From assembly GCA_903877125.1 (NCBI GenBank), contig CAIRCM010000211.1, positions 43,686-107,685 of the forward strand: a DNA stretch of 64,000 nucleotides. The letters are read 5' to 3'. Under the pieces are notes generated by a model, which worked only from the letters and a program-made list of their open reading frames with translations, was not told the origin of the DNA and made no database searches. The DNA comes from an uncultured Acetobacteraceae bacterium (lineage in GTDB: Bacteria > Pseudomonadota > Alphaproteobacteria > Acetobacterales > Acetobacteraceae). The stretch's first letter is position 1, and each line of letters begins with the position of its first letter. The position numbers were made by a program, and so were the translations under genes. Of this stretch, positions 26,870-34,150 are shown piece after piece.

Positions 26870-26969
26870 TAGAGCACGATAGGGTCAAGTCGACCCTATC
26901 GTGCTCTATGAATCTTCGTTTGATCGCGTGATTCACGCCGCCGCGTGGTTCCACCTTTGGCGATCACGC
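26870..26969 (+). repeat. 100-bp dispersed repeat, copy C with 17-bp palindrome
   Basis: TAGAGCACGATAGGGTC (26870-26886) and GACCCTATCGTGCTCTA (26892-26908) form a perfect 17-bp stem with a five-base loop. TTTGATCGCGTGATTCACG follows, and the unit ends in GATCACGC, as in copies A and B. It looks like a REP-type family of this genome. Confidence 0.75.
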
Positions 26970-27024
26970 TCTAGCCGGTGGTTCCCGCTTGGAAAGTGCC
27001 GGCTTTTGGCGTTTGCTTGGCGGC

Positions 27025-28305
27025 ATGCGGCAGGTTGTTCTTGGCGGCGAGACGGATTGGGCCGGGTGGCGCACTGCAACCCGGGCGCTGGTGCTGGCCG
27101 GGGTTGGGCCGGGGGATGTGGAATGGGTGGTCGGGGGTGTGCCCGACGCGCTGCCCGAGGTGGCCGGTAGCTTCAACGTCCCCCGCGCTTTGGTGGGTCT
27201 GGCCGGTCTTGCGATTCAGGCTCGGGAACCTGTGCGGTTCGGGTTGCTGTATCGTCTGGTGTGGCGGGCCCATCGCGGGGAGGTAGTGCTGGACGACCCT
27301 GACATGGCGCTGGCGGGGCGGCTGGCACATGCGGTTCGGGCCGAGGCGCATCGGATGCGGACGCATATGCGGTTCATGGCCTTGGGCGATGGGTTTCTGG
27401 GCTGGTACGCGCCTGCCCATTTTGTGCTGGAGGCGAATGCGCAGTTGATCGTGCGGCGCTTTCCGGCGTGGCCGCTGACGATCGTGACATCGGATGGCAG
27501 CGCCCATTGGGATGGCGGCAGGTTATGGTTTGGCGCCGGGTTGGCTCAAGCGTGCGACGACGAGACGCTACGGGCATGGTGGGAGGCACATGCCGATGCG
27601 ATCCTGGCGGATGCTCGGGATGGCACGAGCGTTCCGGAGGCCGAAGATTTGGACGAGGCGCCTCGGCCGCCGGACCGGCCGGCTTTGGGGCCGGTGGTGT
27701 TTCCGGTTGCTTCGGATCCGGCATTGGCCGATGCGAGGCTGCAGGCCGCCGGGTGCGAGCGGTGCGATCTGTGCGATGCCGCGACCCAGACGGTGTTCGG
27801 CGAAGGTCCTGCCGATGCCGACGTGATGTTCGTGGGCGAACAGCCGGGCGATCAGGAGGATATGATTGGCCGCCCCTTCGTCGGCCCAGCCGGTCAGTTG
27901 CTGGATCGGGCGCTGGAGGAGGCTGGGATCGACCGGCGCGCGATCTACATCACCAATGCGGTCAAGCACTTCAAGTTCACGCTTCGGGGCAAACGGCGCA
28001 TCCATGTGTCCCCCAGCCCCGAGGAAATCGCCGCCTGCGGCTTTTGGCTGGAAACCGAGCGGGGGCGGGTGCGGCCGAAGCTGGTGGTGTTGATGGGGGG
28101 GAGCGCGGCGCGGGGTGTGCTTGGGCGCGCGGTCGCGGTGACGCGGGAGCGGGGGCAGGCGATAATGCTGGCGGATGGGCAGGTGGTGTTCGTGACCGTG
28201 CATCCGTCATATTTGTTGCGGGTACCGGAGGGCGAGGCGCAGCTGCGGGAGTATCGGGCGTTTGTGCGGGATTTGGTCGCGGTGCGGGGGTTGCTGGGGG
28301 TGTGA
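27025..28305 (+). CDS. UdgX-type uracil-DNA binding protein with N-terminal DUF4130 domain
   Basis: A 426-residue two-domain protein. The N-terminal half is a DUF4130-type domain (HRMRTHMRFMALGDGFLGWY near 110-129). The C-terminal half is a family-4-like uracil-DNA glycosylase with Fe-S cysteines (CERCDLC), the GEQPGDQEDMIGRPFVGPAG loop and TNAVKHFKF. GKRRIH at 322-327 is the diagnostic UdgX insertion, whose His bonds covalently to the DNA after uracil removal. An HPSYLLR motif closes the fold. The radical-SAM gene that often pairs with this fusion is not nearby. ATG 27025 is preferred over TTG 26989. Confidence 0.9.
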   Translation: MRQVVLGGETDWAGWRTATRALVLAGVGPGDVEWVVGGVPDALPEVAGSFNVPRALVGLAGLAIQAREPVRFGLLYRLVWRAHRGEVVLDDPDMALAGRLAHAVRAEAHRMRTHMRFMALGDGFLGWYAPAHFVLEANAQLIVRRFPAWPLTIVTSDGSAHWDGGRLWFGAGLAQACDDETLRAWWEAHADAILADARDGTSVPEAEDLDEAPRPPDRPALGPVVFPVASDPALADARLQAAGCERCDLCDAATQTVFGEGPADADVMFVGEQPGDQEDMIGRPFVGPAGQLLDRALEEAGIDRRAIYITNAVKHFKFTLRGKRRIHVSPSPEEIAACGFWLETERGRVRPKLVVLMGGSAARGVLGRAVAVTRERGQAIMLADGQVVFVTVHPSYLLRVPEGEAQLREYRAFVRDLVAVRGLLGV

Positions 28306-28363
28306 TGGTGGAGGCCCAAACTGCACTTTTAGAGTGGCAGACCGGGCTGTACCACCCTTTCGA

Positions 28364-28392
28364 TTGCCAGGGCTATAACTTACCGCTATATC
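28364..28392 (+). promoter_or_regulatory. candidate promoter of the toxin-antitoxin pair
   Basis: TTGCCA (28364-28369) and TATATC (28387-28392) are separated by 17 bp. Transcription would begin near 28399, the A of the toxin ATG, so the mRNA would be leaderless or nearly so. Pattern-based only. Confidence 0.4.
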
Positions 28393-28398
28393 GTGCAT

Positions 28399-28656
28399 AT
28401 GAAGACGGTTCGCTATACGACCGAGGCCCTGCGGAACCTGAAGCGACACGGCAACATGGCGGCCCGGGTCAGGCGAGCCGTCGAGGAATACGCGGCAAAC
28501 CCGGCGGCGCACGCGAACAACGTGACGCAGCTTGTTGGATCGTCGTCCAGCCGAATGCGGGTTGGCGACTACCGGGTAATCTTTGTCGAGACCAACGCGG
28601 AATTATCGGTCGTTCGGGTGGGGCCGCGCGGGAATGTTTATGAAGAAGGGATGTAG
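28399..28656 (+). CDS. RelE/HigB-type toxin
   Basis: An 85-residue RelE/ParE-fold protein. It begins MKTVRYTTEALRNLKRH, and the conserved core is SSSSRMRVGDYRVIFVE (near 48-64) ending VGPRGNVYEEG. Such toxins cleave mRNA on the ribosome. It precedes an Xre-type gene by three bases, the toxin-first order of HigBA-like modules. A GTG at 28393 is an alternative start. Autoregulation by the toxin-antitoxin complex at the promoter is expected from the family. Confidence 0.88.
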   Translation: MKTVRYTTEALRNLKRHGNMAARVRRAVEEYAANPAAHANNVTQLVGSSSSRMRVGDYRVIFVETNAELSVVRVGPRGNVYEEGM

Positions 28657-28659
28657 ACC

Positions 28660-29043
28660 ATGACCATTCAGACCATGATTTCGCCCGAAGGCGTGCGGCT
28701 GGTGACGATGACCGCTGAGGACTATCAAGACCTGATCGATGCGCGCGACGCCGAAGCCGCCATGCGTGCTGTCGCGGCCGGGACACTGCAAACGCTGTCC
28801 GGCGAGGACGTGGACGCCTATCTGGCGGCGCCCACGCCGTTGGCATTTTGGCGCAAGCATCGCGGTTTGACCCAAGCCGACTTGGCGGGATCGATCGGCG
28901 TGTCCCAGCCCTATCTGGCGCAGCTTGAGAACGGGCGACGGGAGGGTTCGGTTTCGATCTATCAGAGGCTCGCCCGGCGATTGGGATTGAGCGTTGATGA
29001 ACTGCTGCCGGATGACGAGGGTGGCGATTTGGCCGACGCTTAA
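28660..29043 (+). CDS. Xre-family antitoxin (HTH)
   Basis: A 127-residue protein. The N-terminal half (GVRLVTMTAEDYQDLIDARD) resembles antitoxin segments that wrap the toxin. The C-terminal helix-turn-helix is FWRKHRGLTQADLAGSIG then VSQPYLAQLENGRREGSV (near 65-100). It starts three bases after the toxin stop. It should neutralise the RelE-type toxin and repress the shared promoter. Confidence 0.88.
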   Translation: MTIQTMISPEGVRLVTMTAEDYQDLIDARDAEAAMRAVAAGTLQTLSGEDVDAYLAAPTPLAFWRKHRGLTQADLAGSIGVSQPYLAQLENGRREGSVSIYQRLARRLGLSVDELLPDDEGGDLADA

Positions 29044-29216
29044 CTCCCCACGTCAAGCCGCCTTGTGTTCGGCCGTCAGCGGCCCATCGGCATGTTGGAC
29101 GGTAGCGCGGTACGCTGGGGTGCTGACGCACACCGCTATCTGCAATCGCAACCCGCGGCGACGAATAGCCGAAGCGCGGTATCGGACACATGGGCGAGAG
29201 CGTCGGACCGGACGCG

Positions 29217-29372
29217 CTAACAGGCTGCTGAAAAAATAAGGCGCGCCTGTAACGAATGAACGAAAAGAATCGTGCTGTGGGTCGTGGCGAATCAATCTTG
29301 CGGGTAAGGTCAATTTCGCGAACGATCGTTTCGAGACGAGGTCCTGAAAATCGCTTTTCAGCAGCCTGCTAA
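29217..29372. mobile_element. 148-bp miniature IS-derived element with 4-bp target duplication
   Basis: Terminal inverted repeats CAGGCTGCTGAAAA (29221-29234) and TTTTCAGCAGCCTG (29355-29368) match perfectly over 14 bp. They are bounded by direct repeats CTAA at 29217-29220 and 29369-29372. The duplication fits the YTAR target of IS5-group elements. The 120-bp interior has no gene, so this is a MITE or an internally deleted IS that needs a transposase in trans. Confidence 0.75.
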
Positions 29373-29436
29373 AGGTCTACGACGATCCCGACCAGCCACT
29401 TTGCCGATCCGATATCACCTCGCGGACCACGCCTGA

Positions 29437-29826
29437 GCGTCTGATTTTAATCAGCGAGTCGATTTCCACCTGACGGGCAATGAGGCCAGCGACACCAAAC
29501 AGTTCGAGACCGTTCTGGAGATCGGTCCCGAAGTGACGCCGCGCGGCGTCATCGCCGACAAGGGCTACGACGCGAAGGCCAACCGCGAAGCGGCGCCCGA
29601 GCGCGGTGCGGTGGCGGTCATTCCGTATCGGAAAAACACCAAGACTCCGCACCGGCCGGTTCCAAAGAACCTCTATAAATTGCGCGCGCGCGTGGAGCAG
29701 TTGATCGGCAAGTTAAAGCGCTTCAAGCGCATTGCGATGCGGTGCGAGAAAACCGAACGGAACTTTGGCTCGCTTATTGCATGGGCGTTTGTGATCATCT
29801 TGATCAAATCCGTCCACACGGCCTAG
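29437..29826 (+). pseudogene. IS5-family transposase remnant (C-terminal part)
   Basis: The frame opens after a TGA at 29434 and reads DFHLTGNEASDTKQFETVLE, then VIADKGYDAKANREAA (second catalytic Asp) and RARVEQLIGKLKRFKRIAMR (catalytic Glu), ending ILIKSVHTA. The N-terminal part with the first Asp is missing, so it cannot be active. It starts about 65 bp beyond the miniature element; whether both come from one insertion is unclear. Confidence 0.85.
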
Positions 29827-30033
29827 TTACTGGTTTGTTTGGTGCCGCTGTTCTTCGTTGGCGGCGAGCAGTATAGCCGCCCGGATCCGTTAGGAGAAGC
29901 ATAAATCTTCACTGTCATAAATCAAGACTTTCGGACACGCCACCCCGTTCTGCTATTTCAATAGGCAGGAGTGCCCGAAAGCCATGCCAGGAATAGACCA
30001 CCACCAGTACACCGATAGCGACCACCCCCCCAA

Positions 30034-30417
30034 TCACCCCCGCTGGATCAACTCAATCGACACATTCTCCGGCGCCGTCAGGAACGCGATCGTCGTGCCG
30101 GGCCGAATCTGCTTCGGTTCCATGGTGAAGCGCACACCCTTCGCCTTCAGCTCCGCCACCGCCGCGGCCATGTCCGTCACCGTCATGCCGAAATGATCGA
30201 GCCCCATATAGGGGGAACTCGGCGCCTCGCCCGCCTTGCCGGGCTCGGCCTGCGCGATGAACACCTTCTGCCCGGCCAGGTTCAGATCGATCCGGTTGGA
30301 CCCGTCCGCCATCTTCGTCCGCACCACCTCGGCCCCAAGCTTGTCCTGATACCAGGCCGCGGTTGCCTCGGGGTTGGGGGAGCGGAGGTGAACGTGTTCC
30401 CAGGTAAAAGCGACCAT
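30034..30417 (-). CDS. VOC (glyoxalase/bleomycin resistance) family protein
   Basis: A 127-residue single-domain VOC protein. Its metal or substrate residues are suggested by FTWEHVHLRSPNPEATAAWY (His near 7-8), MGLDHFGMTVTD and the terminal Glu in NVSIELIQRG. The family includes glyoxalases, dioxygenases and resistance proteins; no specific reaction can be assigned. ATG 30417 has GAGGAAA eight bases upstream and is preferred to TTG 30432. Confidence 0.82.
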   Translation of the reverse strand: MVAFTWEHVHLRSPNPEATAAWYQDKLGAEVVRTKMADGSNRIDLNLAGQKVFIAQAEPGKAGEAPSSPYMGLDHFGMTVTDMAAAVAELKAKGVRFTMEPKQIRPGTTIAFLTAPENVSIELIQRG

Positions 30418-30486
30418 GTGGTGTTTCCTCAATCCAATTTCTCAGAAGGGTATTTGCCCACCGCTCGGACATCGGCACAATAGGGT

Positions 30487-31155
30487 ATGCCGGCCCGCCC
30501 GCCCGAGATCACCGCGACGATGCTGCTCCAGGCATATGGGATCGGCATGTTCCCCATGGCGCGCTCCCGCGACGACCCCCGCCTGATCTGGTTGAACCCC
30601 AAGCAGCGCGGCATCCTGCCGCTGGACGGCTTCCATCTGCCCCGTCGCCTGCTCCGAACCGTCCGTTCCGGCGCGTTCGAGGTCACCTGCGATCAGGATT
30701 TCCCCGCTGTCATCGAAGGCTGCGCCACCCCGACGCCCGACCGCACCGATACCTGGATCAACGCCGAGATCGTGCGTCTGTTCAGCGAACTGTTCGACCA
30801 GTCCCACGTCCACACCGTGGAATGCCGCCTGGACGGTGTCCTGGTCGGCGGCCTCTACGGTGTCGCGCTCGGCGGCGCCTTCTTTGGGGAGAGTATGTTC
30901 AGCTTCGCCACCGACGCCTCGAAGGTCGCGCTGGTGCATCTGGTTGCGCGTCTGCGGCTCGGTGGCTTCACCTTGCTCGACACTCAGTTCACCACCGGCC
31001 ATCTGATGCGCTTCGGTGCCAGGGAAATCCCCCGCGACGAGTACCGCCGCCGGTTGAATGAGGCGACCGCCCAGCCTGCCGTTTGGCTGTCGAATCCCGA
31101 TCCGACGATTCTGGCTGCTGAGTTCCTGGCGATCGCGGGAAAACAACCCATGTAA
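30487..31155 (+). CDS. aat: leucyl/phenylalanyl-tRNA--protein transferase
   Basis: A 222-residue Aat of normal length. It shows LLQAYGIGMFPMARSRDDP (near 13-31), LPRRLLRTVRSGAFEVTCDQ and HTVECRLDGVLVGGLYGVAL. GGAFFGESMFSFATDASKVA and DTQFTTGHLMRFGAREIPR follow. It transfers Leu or Phe to N-terminal Lys/Arg of proteins, marking them for ClpAP degradation (N-end rule). A 7-bp inverted repeat (ATCCGCC/GGCGGAT) follows in the gap to msrQ. Confidence 0.95.
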   Translation: MPARPPEITATMLLQAYGIGMFPMARSRDDPRLIWLNPKQRGILPLDGFHLPRRLLRTVRSGAFEVTCDQDFPAVIEGCATPTPDRTDTWINAEIVRLFSELFDQSHVHTVECRLDGVLVGGLYGVALGGAFFGESMFSFATDASKVALVHLVARLRLGGFTLLDTQFTTGHLMRFGAREIPRDEYRRRLNEATAQPAVWLSNPDPTILAAEFLAIAGKQPM

Positions 31156-31203
31156 CGCCCGACCATCCGCCGGGTCAGAAAGGCGGATCGAGGAGACCAG
31201 ACG

Positions 31204-32049
31204 ATGATCGTCCCGTGGAGAGACCGCCGCGGCAAATTCCTGCCGCTCAAAGCCGCTGTGTTCGTCGCCGTGTTCGTGCCCGCATGCTTCTACGCCTACG
31301 CGTGGATCGTCGGCGCCGCACAGCCGCGCCCGATCACCGAGGCCATTTGGGGCACCGGCCTCTGGGCCATCCGGTTCTTCCTGATTTCGCTGGCCATCAC
31401 CCCGGTGGCGCGGATGCTGCAATGGCCGGGGCTGCTGCTGGTTCGGCGCATGGTGGGGCTGACCGGCCTCGCCTACCTGGTCGCGCATCTGTTCTTCTAC
31501 ACGATGGACCAGAAATTCGTCCTGACGACCGTGGTGACCGAGATATTGTCGCGCTTCTATCTGACCATCGGTTTCGTGGCACTTCTGGGGTTCGCGGCAC
31601 TCGGCGTCACATCCACCAATGCCATGATCAAGCGCATGGGCCGCTGGTGGAAACGGCTGCACTACGCGACCTACGGCCTGATCGCGATGGGCGTGTTCCA
31701 CTACTTCATTCAAGTGAAGGCGAACGTGTCGGAGCCCGTGTTCGTCGCCGGCCTATACGTCTGGATGATGCTGTGGCGGGCACTGCCGATGGGCTGGCAG
31801 CGTGGGGTGGCGGTCTATCCGGCGCTCGCGGTCGTGGCCGCGCCGGCAACCGCGGGGATCGAGTTCGCATGGTATGCGGTGGCGACCAATATCAATCCCT
31901 GGCGGGTTCTGGCTGTTAACGAGTCACTGAATTTCGGACTGCGCCCGGCGCATTGCGTGTTCATCGCCGGGGTGGTTGTGGTTGGCCTCGTGGTGGGCCG
32001 GCGGCTGGCCGCTCGGTTCTCCGGACCGATGCTGGCGCGCTCAGCCTGA
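31204..32049 (+). CDS. msrQ: MsrQ-like heme-binding membrane subunit
   Basis: A 281-residue integral membrane protein of the ferric-reductase/YedZ family. Several hydrophobic helices carry the expected heme-ligand histidines (YLVAHLFFYTMD near 96-107, RLHYATYGLIAMGVFHYF near 155-172). The C-terminus is extended by further helices and is longer than the about 200-residue E. coli protein. MsrQ passes electrons to the periplasmic methionine-sulfoxide reductase MsrP, but no msrP is adjacent, so the partner lies elsewhere or differs. Confidence 0.8.
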   Translation: MIVPWRDRRGKFLPLKAAVFVAVFVPACFYAYAWIVGAAQPRPITEAIWGTGLWAIRFFLISLAITPVARMLQWPGLLLVRRMVGLTGLAYLVAHLFFYTMDQKFVLTTVVTEILSRFYLTIGFVALLGFAALGVTSTNAMIKRMGRWWKRLHYATYGLIAMGVFHYFIQVKANVSEPVFVAGLYVWMMLWRALPMGWQRGVAVYPALAVVAAPATAGIEFAWYAVATNINPWRVLAVNESLNFGLRPAHCVFIAGVVVVGLVVGRRLAARFSGPMLARSA

Positions 32050-32057
32050 CGCCGGCA

Positions 32058-33104
32058 TCACCGCATCCCGATGATCTTGTCCCATTCCCGGACGAACTGC
32101 GTGTTGGTCTTGAGGAAATCGTCCCAGTCGTCCGGCACGATCAGTTTGAATTCGGTGATCGGCACGCCCCCGGGTGGCGGGGGCACGTCGGTTCGGGCCG
32201 AGTAGTTCTTGATCCCGGCGGACATCACGGTCTGGCCGGGCACCCCCAGATACCAGTCCAGGAACAGCTTCGCGGCCTCGGGATGCGGCGCGTGATCGAC
32301 GATGCCCAACAGCCCGGGAATTGCCATCATCCCTTCTTCCGGGATGACGAACGCCACCGGGGCGCCCTTCGCCTTGGCAATCAGGTAACCGGAGTACTGT
32401 GCTGTCGCGACGACCTTGTCCTGCCCGTTCACCATACGGTCGTATTGTTGCACATAAGAGTCAAACCCACGAGGATGCAGGCTTGCGAATTGCTGCCAGA
32501 AATCGGCGCCGTAGCGTTGCCGCAGTGCATACCATGCGAGGTGCTGCAAACCGGAATTGGACAGTTTGGTATTGACCGCACCGTCCCACAGCGGATTGAC
32601 CAGTTCCTTGTAGCTCTTCGGCGCCTGATCCGCTGTCAGAACGGTCGGATTATAGGCGATGCCGGCGATGATGACGCTGTACCAAGTGAAATAGCCGGGT
32701 GGCGAACTCTGCTGATTGGCCTTGTAGGCAGATGCTTCCGGCGAGACATAAAGTTGGTAGCCGCCCCGCTTCTGGAAATCGAGGGCATAGCCGACTTCCG
32801 TCAGCATCAGCGTATCCGGCGTATAGACCTTACCCTGACGTTCCGCCGACAGTCGTGCGTAGAGGGAGCCGGTTTGGAGGCGCATGTAGTTGGTCTGGAT
32901 TTGCGGGAAGGCTTTATGAAATGCCGCCAGATAGCCCGCCATCTCGGTTTCCGGGTCGGGTCCGTAATGCACGAGCAGGCCTTCCTGGAAGGCCTTCTCG
33001 ACATCGGCGCAGGTCTTGAACCCTTCCATCTGGCGCGGATGTTCACACGCCCAGGCCGGTACGGCGCACAGGAGACCCAGCGCCAGCAGAACGAAGTGCC
33101 GCAT
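32058..33104 (-). CDS. periplasmic ABC-type binding protein (tandem copy 2)
   Basis: A 348-residue Fe3+/polyamine-type extracellular binding protein. A signal peptide (MRHFVLLALGLLCAVPAWA) is followed by CEHPRQMEGFKTCADVEKA. The two Cys near the mature N-terminus are shared with the neighbouring copy and could form a disulfide. The core has YVSPEASAYKANQ and IIAGIAYNPTVLTADQAPKS, and it ends EWDKIIGMR. Its start overlaps the upstream stop by one base (TAATG). It is a diverged duplicate of the gene at 33104-34150. No permease or ATPase is adjacent. Confidence 0.85.
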   Translation of the reverse strand: MRHFVLLALGLLCAVPAWACEHPRQMEGFKTCADVEKAFQEGLLVHYGPDPETEMAGYLAAFHKAFPQIQTNYMRLQTGSLYARLSAERQGKVYTPDTLMLTEVGYALDFQKRGGYQLYVSPEASAYKANQQSSPPGYFTWYSVIIAGIAYNPTVLTADQAPKSYKELVNPLWDGAVNTKLSNSGLQHLAWYALRQRYGADFWQQFASLHPRGFDSYVQQYDRMVNGQDKVVATAQYSGYLIAKAKGAPVAFVIPEEGMMAIPGLLGIVDHAPHPEAAKLFLDWYLGVPGQTVMSAGIKNYSARTDVPPPPGGVPITEFKLIVPDDWDDFLKTNTQFVREWDKIIGMR

Positions 33105-34150
33105 TATCGCATCCCCACGATCTTGTCCCATTCCTTAACGAACTGGTTATGGGTTTTCAGGAAGGCGTCCCAATCGTCTGGCGTCAGCAACTTGAACGCC
33201 GTGATCGGCGCCCCACCGGCCGGCGGGGCCACATCTGCCCGGACCGAATGCAACGACGTCGCTTTCACCAGCGCGGTCTGTCCCGCGACGCCCATCACCC
33301 AGTCCATGAACAATTTCGCCGCTTCCGGGTGCGGTGCCTCGGCAATCGCCCCGTAGACGGAGGGGGTCGCGATCTCGCCTTCGGTCGGGAAGACGAATTC
33401 GATCGGCGCGCCCTTCGCCTTGAACTGCAGCACGCCCGAATACTGGCCGTTTTCGATGATCTGGTCCTGCCCGCTGATGGTGCGGTCGAACTGCTGGATA
33501 TAGCTGTCGAAGGCCCGCGGGTTCTGCTTGGCGAAATCCTGCCAAAATTTCTCGCCCAGGATCTGCCGCATCGAATACCAGGCCTGATGTTGGGAGCCGG
33601 CGGTGGAAACCTTGACGTTGATCACGTCCCTCCAGCGCGGATTGGTCAGATCGGCCCAGCTTTTCGGTGCCTCCTCGGGCTTCACGGTGGTGGGGTTATA
33701 AGCAATGCCGGCGATGATTGCCGCGCCCCAGAAATACTGTCCTTCCGGGTTGCTTTTGTATCGTGCCTCATAGGCACCGCTTTCCGGGGACACGTATGGC
33801 ATCCAGCCCTTCCGCTTCTGGAAATCCAGCGTGAAGGTCATGTCCGTCAACACCAATATATCGGCGACGTAGGTCTTCGCCTGCCGTTCGGCCATCAGCT
33901 TGGCATAGAGCGCGCCGGTCTGCAGCCGCATATAGTTGGTCTTGATTTTCGGGAAGGCGGCGTGGAAGGCTTCCATCAGCGCCGCCTGATTGGTTTCGGG
34001 ATCGGGGGAGTACATTACCAACGATCCTTCGGCCTCGGCCTTCGCGACGTCGGCGCAAGTCTTGAAGCCGTCCATCTGGCGGGGGTTGTCGCAGGCCTGG
34101 GCGGCATGCGCGAACCCGAGTGCCGCGAGGGCGAGGAGAACCCGGCGCAT
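33104..34150 (-). CDS. periplasmic ABC-type binding protein (tandem copy 1)
   Basis: A 348-residue paralogue of the next gene. It has a signal peptide (MRRVLLALAALGFAHAAQA), then CDNPRQMDGFKTCADVAKAE, TNYMRLQTGALYAKLMAERQ, IIAGIAYNPTTVKPEEAPKS and the end EWDKIVGMR. ATG 34150 overlaps the stop of the upstream flavoprotein gene (TGATG), so a flavoprotein plus two binding proteins form one unit. This suggests the bound ligand is the flavoenzyme substrate or product. Use of the ABC permease at 45.9 kb is conceivable but unproven. Confidence 0.85.
   Translation of the reverse strand: MRRVLLALAALGFAHAAQACDNPRQMDGFKTCADVAKAEAEGSLVMYSPDPETNQAALMEAFHAAFPKIKTNYMRLQTGALYAKLMAERQAKTYVADILVLTDMTFTLDFQKRKGWMPYVSPESGAYEARYKSNPEGQYFWGAAIIAGIAYNPTTVKPEEAPKSWADLTNPRWRDVINVKVSTAGSQHQAWYSMRQILGEKFWQDFAKQNPRAFDSYIQQFDRTISGQDQIIENGQYSGVLQFKAKGAPIEFVFPTEGEIATPSVYGAIAEAPHPEAAKLFMDWVMGVAGQTALVKATSLHSVRADVAPPAGGAPITAFKLLTPDDWDAFLKTHNQFVKEWDKIVGMR

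Noticed and set aside
29377..29652. Minus-strand 91-residue frame next to the miniature element
   Set aside because: It is antisense to the transposase remnant, which has clear catalytic motifs on the plus strand.
29929..29978. Imperfect inverted repeat CTTTCGGACACGCC / GGAGTGCCCGAAAG after the transposase remnant
   Set aside because: Two mismatches in 14 and no duplication at the edges; too weak to call an IS end.
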